The translations under genes and the position numbers were made by a program. From contig JAZRUY010000112.1 of the NCBI GenBank assembly GCA_045598845.1, forward strand, positions 1 to 14,514: DNA of 14,514 nt. Reading direction: 5' to 3'. This stretch comes from JAZRUY01 sp045598845 (lineage in GTDB: Bacteria; Verrucomicrobiota; Lentisphaeria; Victivallales; Victivallaceae). Below the pieces are notes generated by a model. It searched no databases, was not told the DNA's origin, and saw only the letters and a program-made list of their open reading frames with translations. This document shows positions 7,492 to 12,820 of the stretch, piece by piece. Position 1 is the first letter of the stretch; each line of letters starts with the position of its first letter.

Positions 7492-7520
7492 ACTTTAAAC
7501 CGGCGGCGCGGATTTGTCAA
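7492..7520 (-). promoter_or_regulatory. Promoter of the trpL-trpB transcript
   Basis: A perfect TTGACA (7515-7520) and TAAAGT (7492-7497) are spaced by 17 bases on the minus strand. This is the strongest -35 box in the window. Transcription is predicted to start at about 7482-7487, that is, at or within five bases of the leader ATG. I see no convincing operator palindrome over it. Confidence 0.8.
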
Positions 7521-7563
7521 GACGGCGGCGGCTTTATTTTCAACGGTACGCGAACTTTGATAA

Positions 7564-8409
7564 TCAGGCGCGCTCGAAGGAACGCAGCAGGGAGATTTCA
7601 TCCGCCCAGTGTTCCGGCTCCGGAGTTTCCAGAATCAGAGGGATTCCGTCGAAACGCTCATCCTCCATCACGAAACGGAAAAAATCCAAACCGATCTCTC
7701 CTTTGCCAAGACATTCATGCCGGTCAAGGCGGCTGTTCAAACCGCCATGCGAATCATTGAGATGCATGCCGCGGAGATATTCAAAACCGATCACGGAGGA
7801 AAACTTTTCAAAAAAAGCGGCGGTCGATTCAGAGGTGCGCAAATCGTAACCGGCGGCGAAGGCGTGGCAACTGTCGATACAGACTCCGCAACGGCCGGGA
7901 CGCCCGGTGTATTCAAGCAATGCCGCCAACTGTTCCAATTCAAAACCGGCATTGCTGCCCTGCCCCGCCGCATTTTCGTAAACCGCGGCGACGCCGGGCA
8001 CTTCATCCAGCGCTTCGCGGACACAGGCGGCTATCAGACGCAAATCAGTATCCATATCCACCTGGTTCAAATGACTTCCAGGATGAAAATTCAGTTTATC
8101 CAGCCCCAGAGCAGCGCATCGGCGCAGTTCGGAGACAAACGCCGTCAGCGCGGCGGCGCGCTTATTGGCATCGGGATTGCCCATATTGATGAGGTAACTG
8201 TCATGAGGCAAAATCATCTCCGGCGATATGCCGGCGGCAAGACATCCGGCGCGGAACTGTTCCGCTTCGGATTCCGTTATCGGGGGGGCGTTCCACTGGC
8301 GCTGGTTTTTAGTGAACAGAGCGAAAGCGGAAGCACCGGCGGCGGCGGCGTTGCGGGGAGCGTTCCGCAATCCGCCGGATGCGGAAACATGCGCGCCGAT
8401 AAATTTCAT
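7564..8409 (-). CDS. nfo: Endonuclease IV (deoxyribonuclease IV, AP endonuclease)
   Basis: This 281-residue cytoplasmic base-excision-repair enzyme cuts 5' to abasic sites with three metal ions (normally zinc). All nine metal ligands of the Escherichia coli enzyme are present at the same residue numbers: His69 (LPHDSY), His109 (FHPGSH), Glu145 (YENAAGQG), Asp179 and His182 (IDSCHAFAAGYD), His216 (HLNDSHG), Asp229 and His231 (DRHECLGKGEIG) and Glu261 (ILETP). The N-terminus (MKFIGAHVSASGGL) and the length are standard. The start is the ATG at 8407-8409, with only a weak GGTG upstream; a TAATAT -10-like box lies at 8422-8427. It follows the secreted nuclease gene on the same strand but is separated from it by a terminator, so it is probably transcribed alone. 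Nothing is unusual in its sequence. Confidence 0.96.
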   Translation of the reverse strand: MKFIGAHVSASGGLRNAPRNAAAAGASAFALFTKNQRQWNAPPITESEAEQFRAGCLAAGISPEMILPHDSYLINMGNPDANKRAAALTAFVSELRRCAALGLDKLNFHPGSHLNQVDMDTDLRLIAACVREALDEVPGVAAVYENAAGQGSNAGFELEQLAALLEYTGRPGRCGVCIDSCHAFAAGYDLRTSESTAAFFEKFSSVIGFEYLRGMHLNDSHGGLNSRLDRHECLGKGEIGLDFFRFVMEDERFDGIPLILETPEPEHWADEISLLRSFERA

Positions 8410-8486
8410 CTGAACACCGTCATATTACAACAAACGCTTCAAAAAATTTTTATTTTACGGAGTTAATGTACACCAAAACAAGCGAG

Positions 8487-8516
8487 AAAAAAAGCGACCG
8501 CAACGGCAGCGTCCGC
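8487..8516 (-). terminator. Rho-independent terminator after the secreted nuclease
   Basis: On the minus strand GCGGACGC (8509-8516) and GCGGTCGC (8494-8501) form an 8-position stem with one G-U pair and one mismatch around a 7-base loop, followed by seven T's (8487-8493). It begins about 25 bases past the nuclease stop. Confidence 0.7.
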
Positions 8517-8540
8517 CGCGAGTTGATTGAAAACCGTATG

Positions 8541-9089
8541 CTATTTTGATCCGGAGGCGTTTTCGCGTTTTTGCTTGCGGAACTCCCAGGGCGGAACGGG
8601 GTTTTCGTGCATCCACAAGCCCAGCTTGAACCGGCGGGCGATCGCTTCGGTTGCCGAGTATAACTCGCTGTTGTCGTATTTGGTGTACTGCCAGGCTACT
8701 CCCCAGCCCAGCATAATGTCGCCGACATCGTGCGCGTGGGATTCGCCCGGAGGATCGCACGGGCTTCTTTTGACCGCTGTTACCTTGCACACGTATCTGC
8801 CGTATCTGTCGGTGTCAACAAAAGCGCATAGAATTACCAAACTGCTTTTTAAGAGGCCCTGAAGTAAAAACGCCGCGGATTCGCCGCATTGCTGGTCCAG
8901 TTCCGGGGCGTCTATACCGTATATCCGTATCCGGTATTTTTCCGCCGGGTCTTTTTTCCAGTTCACTTCAAAAGTATCTCCGTTGATGACGCGTATTTCC
9001 TCGGGGAAGGCGACGAGGGTATCCAAGGGTCCGAAGGCGAACAGGGCGGAGCACATCAGAACGGACAGGACAACGGATAAAAGTTTCAT
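8541..9089 (-). CDS. Secreted staphylococcal-nuclease-like (SNase/thermonuclease) protein
   Basis: A 182-residue protein with a signal peptide (MKLLSVVLSVLMCSALFAFG; probable cleavage after about residue 18) and an SNase-fold domain that hydrolyses DNA or RNA outside the cytoplasm with Ca2+. Catalytic positions of the family are kept: Asp38 in VINGDTFEV, Arg55, Asp60 and Glu63 in RIYGIDAPE (same spacing as Arg35, Asp40 and Glu43 of the staphylococcal enzyme) and Arg98 in DRYGR. The usual first Asp of DGDT is Asn. AWQYTKY (132-138) and KLGLW (155-159) are typical C-terminal motifs. The ATG at 9087-9089 has GAGG 6 bases upstream and an extended -10 promoter before it. The first 122 nt of the coding sequence overlap the out-of-family tail of the polyvalent ORF in another frame. 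Scavenging of nucleic acids is a plausible role. Confidence 0.9.
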   Translation of the reverse strand: MKLLSVVLSVLMCSALFAFGPLDTLVAFPEEIRVINGDTFEVNWKKDPAEKYRIRIYGIDAPELDQQCGESAAFLLQGLLKSSLVILCAFVDTDRYGRYVCKVTAVKRSPCDPPGESHAHDVGDIMLGWGVAWQYTKYDNSELYSATEAIARRFKLGLWMHENPVPPWEFRKQKRENASGSK

Positions 9090-12000
9090 GGAAACACCTC
9101 TCTTTCCAACTGAAAAAATATAGCATAACGGATTTCATAAAGCAAAGGTTTTGGGCAAAGTGCGCCGCCGCGACTTCGGCGGGGTGGATTCCGGCGCCGC
9201 TTTTGCCCCGGGTGCCGTCCTTTTTAATCCGTCCGGGGCGGCTGGTCAGCCCGCGCTCATGCAGCGCCAGCGCCGCCCCCTCCCCGGCGATCGCCGCCGT
9301 TTCGGTGAAGTCGAGTTTATCGCCGTCGAGCAGTTCGTCCTGCAGAATCATCAGCGGGTCGTTCTCCCGCGCCTGCCGCGCCAGTTCGCGCCAGCCCGGG
9401 CGCAGTTCGCGCATCCGCGCCTCCTTCTCCCGGTCCAGCGCGTTGGCGGCCTGCTCCCTCGCCCGCAGGATAAGTTCCCTCAGCACCCGCGCCTCGCCGT
9501 TGGAAGTCCCGAGCAGCCCGGGGTCAATTTGCGCGAGCATATCGGATACCAGCCGGCTGTACGCCACGGTGTCGTCGCTCGCGATCATGCCGTCGAAAAT
9601 CATGCGCACCTCGGCGTCAATCGGCGCGCGCAGCGCCAGCGCCGAGCGGTAAATGTTTTTCAGCATCGCGGAAAGCGTGCCGAAAGCGGCGGCGAGTTTC
9701 ACGCTGGGCGCCGCGCCCTCGCGCAGATACGCCTCGAAGCCCCGCGCCAGCCGCTCATCCCGCGCAACCGCCCGTTCCGCCGGGTCGGCGGAATCGTCTT
9801 TGCCGGTGCGGTCGAGCCACGCCTGCAGCCGGGCGAAGTCGGCTTTCATCCGGTCGTCGGCGAAGCCGTTTTTCACCATTTCCTCCATCAGCCGGAAAGT
9901 CCAGTGCGCCAGTTCGTGAATTATCGTCGAGCCGTCCGCGCGGCTGCGCTTGTCCGCGCCCTTGCCGTTGAACAGACTTATAATCGCCCGGAAGGTGCCG
10001 TCGCTCAGCTTCCCGCTGAATTCGGTCGCTCCCCGCGCCGAGCCGCCCCCCGCCGGCGAGTAGCGGACACTGTTGGTAAAAGTATCATCCAGCTGCCACA
10101 CGGCGGTCTTGCCTTCGGTCAGCGGATTCTTAGCGGTTATCACCCGGTTCCGCAGGGTAACCTCTCCAAAATGCTCCTGTATTTCTTTGATATAGTCGGC
10201 GGTTTCCCGGTTATTTTGCCAACTGTCGCTTTTAGTTTGTCTGCCGTTCCCGCTTTTGTCTCCCTCGTACATGGTGAAGTAGGCGGTCCCGTCCGGTTTC
10301 AATGCCTTTGCCGCTTGCAGAACGACATTGCTCCTTACTTCCGGCTCTTTAATCACATTCAGCACATTGTTGCAGGTTACGGTGTCGAAGCCGCCGTTTT
10401 TAACCGCGTCCAAAGCGGCGCTGTTTTCCTCCGCGTTGCGGTTGAACGGATCAAAAACAATGCTTTTCACCCCTTTTTCCGCCAGATACTCCGTACCCTC
10501 GTTGAATCTTCCGCCGCCAAGGTCGAGATTGCTGGTTCCGCTTTTGAACGCGATTTTTTTCAATCCCGCGGCCACCTGCCGCAATGAAGTTCCGGCGCTG
10601 CCGAAGGATTGTTCTACGGTTTCCGTATTCGCTTTTTTATTGGGCTTGCTCTTGACTTTTTCAATAAGCTGTGCTATAATGAGTTTGGAAGCTGGCGGTG
10701 CGCTTCCTTCAGTGGGAGTCTTGAACGCATCCGCCAGTTTTTCCTTTACCTCGACTTCATGCAGATAAAAACCCTGCCGCTTGCCGTGCTGCTTTACAAT
10801 AACCTCCCCGGCATACGGCAGCCCGCCTATTTCCAGCGGGGCGGCTATAACGACAGTGTCGTATCCGCGTCCTTTCCGGTTTTTTTGACGGTCGAATATT
10901 TTGCCTTTTTCAATCATCTGCGGCACCGCGGCGTATGCAGCCGCTTTTATGCGTCCGATACCGTGTCCGAGAGAATCCTTCACCCCCTCCGCATCGAGTT
11001 TAACTTCCCCGAGTTCCGGATTAACCGCCTTCCCGTCATACTGTTCCCTGTAAAAGAGGGTAACCTTTTCCGTCAACGGAACTCCGTCCTTCTGAAATTC
11101 CTCCCCGGTCAGACGGGCGACCGGCTCCCCGTTCATTACATAATCGTACGCTTCGCGGATATCCTTTTCCTGTTCCTCTGAAATCTCATCAAAATCCGCT
11201 TCCCCGCTCTGGTACAGCACATCGCGGCCGACTCCGCGGGTGGAATGGTAAGACCGCCAGTCCGCCGGAATCAGCGCGTCGGCGCAGGCGTAGGCCGCGT
11301 CTTCCAGCGTCCACGATTTGTCCACCACGTCCGGTCCGGCGGTTCCGTCCTTCCCGATGATGCAGTAGCCGCAGTCCCCGTTTTCATCCTTGCCGATCTG
11401 CCCCCGCAGGTCGCCCCAGCCGATACTGCCGTCCGCCGAGCGCAGCAGCAGGTTTTTCAGCCGGTCGACTTCTTCCAGCCGTTCCTCCTCCGGGGTGAGC
11501 GGCTTTTCACTGAAAGCGTCCCCCGCGGTGCTCCACGCGCCCCGCTGCGGAGCGCTCTCGCCGAACTCGGCTTCGGTTTCCTCGTTCAGCCATCCCTCGG
11601 CGCGCATATCCTCTTCCGCCAGCCGTTCCGCCAAAGCCTCATCGTCTTCGGTTTCCGCCGCTTCCGCCTTGCGCTCCGCCAGAAGTTTGTCGCGGTAGGC
11701 CAGCGCCTCCCCGTAGTCAGTGAAAACCGGAAGCGCGGCGATTTCATCTTTCGTGATAATATGGTAGCCGCCGTCTCGCTCTTTGCGCGCCGCCTTTTCG
11801 GCCACGGTTTCCGGCGCGTCGCCGTTGTGGTAAAACATCACCACCGGCGGCAGTTCCGCCGGGTCGTCAGTACCGAAGTCCCGCTTGAAAAGCGCCATAT
11901 CCTCCGCGCTGACGTATTCCGGATTAAAGGCCAGTCTGCAGGCGGGAAGCATGCCGTAGCGGCAATAAATGCGTTCAAGACCGCCGGTGTAGCAGTCCAG

Positions 12001-12705
12001 CTTCTCCCCGCCGGCGGTCAGCGCGGCGAGCATCAGATCGAAGTTCGCGCCTTTCACGCCTGCTTTACTGTTGAAAACGGCGACGATATCCCCGTCCGGA
12101 GTTACCGCGCAGCCGGCATTGCCACCGGCGGCGTAAAACACCAGCGAGCCTTTCAGATCCTCCGGGCTCTTGGCGTCCACGCAGCAGCCGAAAGGCACTG
12201 TTTTCCGCGCTTTCAGCAGGTCTTTCGAGAATTTCTCCACCGCCCCGCGGTCGCGCGAAACCTCCCGCAGCCGGAGGTCGGCGGCGGGCTTGTCGGTTTT
12301 TATCGAGTTGAAAAGGGAGCGGAGCGCGCTCAGCAGAGATAGTCTATTATTCCCTGCGCCATCTTCGCCGGAGTTCCCATTTCGGCCCAATAGCGAATGT
12401 CGTCCTCCGGGTTCTCCGGATTCCGGTACATTTCCTCGTACAGCCGGCGGTCTTCCTCCGACAGCCGCGGATGAAACACCAGCGGCGGCCGTTCTTCCGT
12501 GTTGTCCATGGTCAGAATCTCCTTTATCTTTAATATACTTTCCGTTTTCCGTTTCTTCCATGTCTTTTCTCATTTCCGGCGCGTCAAAGTTCAGCAGGGT
12601 CTGCGCCGGTTTCTCCGCCGCTTTTTTAACGGCGCTCCCCGCCGTTTCCGCAGCCGGGGCGGGCTCCGCCGGAGTCTCCTCCGGAACACTCTCCCCCTCC
12701 GGCAT
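8968..12705 (-). CDS. Polyvalent protein: LPD-like, SAM methyltransferase and HExxH metallopeptidase domains; probably truncated
   Basis: An open frame of up to 1245 codons of the polyvalent type that phages and conjugative elements may inject with their DNA. Numbering from the ATG at 12705, a conserved-looking domain of unknown function spans about 150-300, then a charged linker (300-420). An LPD3-like domain (about 560-660) carries GVKDSLGHGIGRIKAAAYAA and KQHGKRQGFYLHEVEV. A class I methyltransferase (about 705-860) has motif I LDLGGGRFNEG, then FDPFNRN and DTVTCNNVLNVI. A gluzincin-like peptidase domain (about 925-1045) has IIHELAHWTF (His930, Glu931, His934) and a likely third ligand Glu991 in GFEAYLREGAAP. 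After AEVAAAHF (about 1177-1183) the sequence turns Cys/Arg-rich and overlaps the nuclease gene, so the natural C-terminus is lost. No good start exists: residues 65-120 are a low-GC3 shadow of the small ORF at 12330-12509, and the frame opens only at 12786. Possibly a pseudogene. Confidence 0.62.
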   Translation of the reverse strand: MPEGESVPEETPAEPAPAAETAGSAVKKAAEKPAQTLLNFDAPEMRKDMEETENGKYIKDKGDSDHGQHGRTAAAGVSSAAVGGRPPAVRGNVPESGEPGGRHSLLGRNGNSGEDGAGNNRLSLLSALRSLFNSIKTDKPAADLRLREVSRDRGAVEKFSKDLLKARKTVPFGCCVDAKSPEDLKGSLVFYAAGGNAGCAVTPDGDIVAVFNSKAGVKGANFDLMLAALTAGGEKLDCYTGGLERIYCRYGMLPACRLAFNPEYVSAEDMALFKRDFGTDDPAELPPVVMFYHNGDAPETVAEKAARKERDGGYHIITKDEIAALPVFTDYGEALAYRDKLLAERKAEAAETEDDEALAERLAEEDMRAEGWLNEETEAEFGESAPQRGAWSTAGDAFSEKPLTPEEERLEEVDRLKNLLLRSADGSIGWGDLRGQIGKDENGDCGYCIIGKDGTAGPDVVDKSWTLEDAAYACADALIPADWRSYHSTRGVGRDVLYQSGEADFDEISEEQEKDIREAYDYVMNGEPVARLTGEEFQKDGVPLTEKVTLFYREQYDGKAVNPELGEVKLDAEGVKDSLGHGIGRIKAAAYAAVPQMIEKGKIFDRQKNRKGRGYDTVVIAAPLEIGGLPYAGEVIVKQHGKRQGFYLHEVEVKEKLADAFKTPTEGSAPPASKLIIAQLIEKVKSKPNKKANTETVEQSFGSAGTSLRQVAAGLKKIAFKSGTSNLDLGGGRFNEGTEYLAEKGVKSIVFDPFNRNAEENSAALDAVKNGGFDTVTCNNVLNVIKEPEVRSNVVLQAAKALKPDGTAYFTMYEGDKSGNGRQTKSDSWQNNRETADYIKEIQEHFGEVTLRNRVITAKNPLTEGKTAVWQLDDTFTNSVRYSPAGGGSARGATEFSGKLSDGTFRAIISLFNGKGADKRSRADGSTIIHELAHWTFRLMEEMVKNGFADDRMKADFARLQAWLDRTGKDDSADPAERAVARDERLARGFEAYLREGAAPSVKLAAAFGTLSAMLKNIYRSALALRAPIDAEVRMIFDGMIASDDTVAYSRLVSDMLAQIDPGLLGTSNGEARVLRELILRAREQAANALDREKEARMRELRPGWRELARQARENDPLMILQDELLDGDKLDFTETAAIAGEGAALALHERGLTSRPGRIKKDGTRGKSGAGIHPAEVAAAHFAQNLCFMKSVMLYFFSWKERCFHETFIRCPVRSDVLRPVRLRTLGYPRRLPRGNTRHQRRYF
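9116..9126 (+). repeat. Left copy of an 11-bp inverted repeat flanking the GC-rich block
   Basis: AAATATAGCAT here is the exact reverse complement of 12770-12780. On the minus strand it holds the extended -10 box of the nuclease promoter, which may be the whole reason for the match. Confidence 0.4.
9117..9145 (-). promoter_or_regulatory. Promoter of the secreted nuclease
   Basis: TTGCTT (9140-9145) and TATATT (9117-9122) are spaced by 17 bases on the minus strand, with TGC directly before the -10 box (extended -10). It points outward from the GC-rich block, and its -10 region is half of an 11-bp inverted repeat whose mate is at 12770-12780. Confidence 0.6.
10652..10742 (+). ncRNA. Candidate antisense small RNA (promoter plus terminator hairpin) inside the polyvalent gene
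   Basis: On the plus strand TTGACT (10652-10657) and a perfect TATAAT (10675-10680) are spaced by 17 bases with an extended TGC before the -10 box. Start is predicted near 10687. CTGGCGGTGCG (10692-10702) pairs with CGCATCCGCCAG (10726-10737) in 11 bp with one bulged T. An inner CTTCC/GGGAG stem lies in the loop, and five T's follow (10738-10742). The RNA would be about 55 bases and complementary to the polyvalent mRNA between its LPD-like and methyltransferase domains. All of it is also coding sequence on the other strand, so it may be chance. Confidence 0.35.
12330..12509 (-). CDS. Small ORF, 59 aa, hypothetical
   Basis: A 59-residue acidic protein (begins MDNTEERPPLVFHPRL, ends KMAQGIIDYLC) with a strong Shine-Dalgarno, AAAGGAG (12519-12525), 9 bases before its ATG. 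Its codons end in G or C far more often than those of the overlapping polyvalent frame, whose translation here is a Gly/Arg/Pro-rich string typical of a shadow. I do not recognise the family; residues 17-45 (SEEDRRLYEEMYRNPE, then DDIRYWAEM) look like two short amphipathic helices. It ends where protein-like sequence of the polyvalent frame begins (LSALRSLFNSI). The likely ancestral order is therefore upstream gene, this small gene, polyvalent gene, with either coupling at this stop or a frameshift joining them. Confidence 0.55.
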   Translation of the reverse strand: MDNTEERPPLVFHPRLSEEDRRLYEEMYRNPENPEDDIRYWAEMGTPAKMAQGIIDYLC

Positions 12706-12750
12706 TTCCAGCGGCAGCTCCGCCGTTTCCGCCGGAGCGGTTTCCCTGAA

Positions 12751-12770
12751 TTGCCGTAAGGTGACGGCAA
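12751..12770. repeat. Perfect 7-bp inverted repeat (hairpin) at the right edge of the block
   Basis: TTGCCGT and ACGGCAA enclose AAGGTG. No T-run follows on either strand, so it is unlikely to be a terminator. It overlaps the -35 box and spacer of the rightward promoter and could be an operator, or a relic of the insertion edge. Confidence 0.45.
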
Positions 12771-12779
12771 TGCTATATT
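12751..12779 (+). promoter_or_regulatory. Promoter of the flippase-like/MTHFR-like operon
   Basis: TTGCCG (12751-12756) and TATATT (12774-12779) are spaced by 17 bases, with TGC before the -10 box (extended -10). Start is predicted near 12786, about 35 bases before the ATG. The -35 box is inside the 20-base inverted repeat, so a protein binding that repeat would block it. Confidence 0.6.
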
Positions 12780-12780
12780 T
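12770..12780 (+). repeat. Right copy of the 11-bp inverted repeat flanking the GC-rich block
   Basis: ATGCTATATTT, the exact reverse complement of 9116-9126. It contains the extended -10 box of the rightward promoter. Confidence 0.4.
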
Positions 12781-12820
12781 GATAAGTCAAGTAAATCACT
12801 GAAACGCTACGGGAAAAGCA

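Larger units (their letters stand above)
9116..12790. mobile_element. GC-rich block with a phage/conjugative-type polyvalent gene (probable element remnant)
   Basis: From about 9,150 to 12,750 base composition rises visibly over most of the block (many lines near two-thirds G+C) against roughly half in the flanking genes. The only sizeable coding content is a multi-domain polyvalent protein of the type carried by phages and conjugative elements. Protein-like sequence stops abruptly at both edges. There are no integrase, transposase or structural phage genes, so it is either a remnant or a moron-like insertion. The inverted repeat AAATATAGCAT (9116-9126) / ATGCTATATTT (12770-12780) and an imperfect direct repeat (9132-9145 and 12777-12790, 11 of 14 bases) sit at the edges. 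Either could mark the insertion or be chance. The boundary is inferred. Confidence 0.45.

Noticed and set aside
7609..8466. 285-codon plus-strand open frame opposite nfo
   Set aside because: The minus strand encodes endonuclease IV with all nine metal ligands; the plus frame shows nothing recognisable.
8968..9150. The last 60 residues of the polyvalent ORF as genuine protein
   Set aside because: They are Cys/Arg-rich and out of character, and are read through the nuclease promoter and the start of the nuclease gene in another frame.
9151..10587. 478-codon plus-strand open frame opposite the polyvalent gene
   Set aside because: The translation is Arg/Pro/Gln-rich, as expected from antisense reading of GC-rich coding DNA. 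The minus strand carries recognisable domains.
11245..12342. 365-codon plus-strand open frame opposite the polyvalent N-terminal region
   Set aside because: Arg/Val/Phe-rich antisense shadow without domain motifs or ribosome site.
12170..12802. 210-codon plus-strand Ser/Ala/Pro-rich open frame at the right edge of the block
   Set aside because: Low-complexity reverse reading of Glu/Ala/Pro-rich coding sequence, with no ribosome site; it also runs through the rightward promoter.
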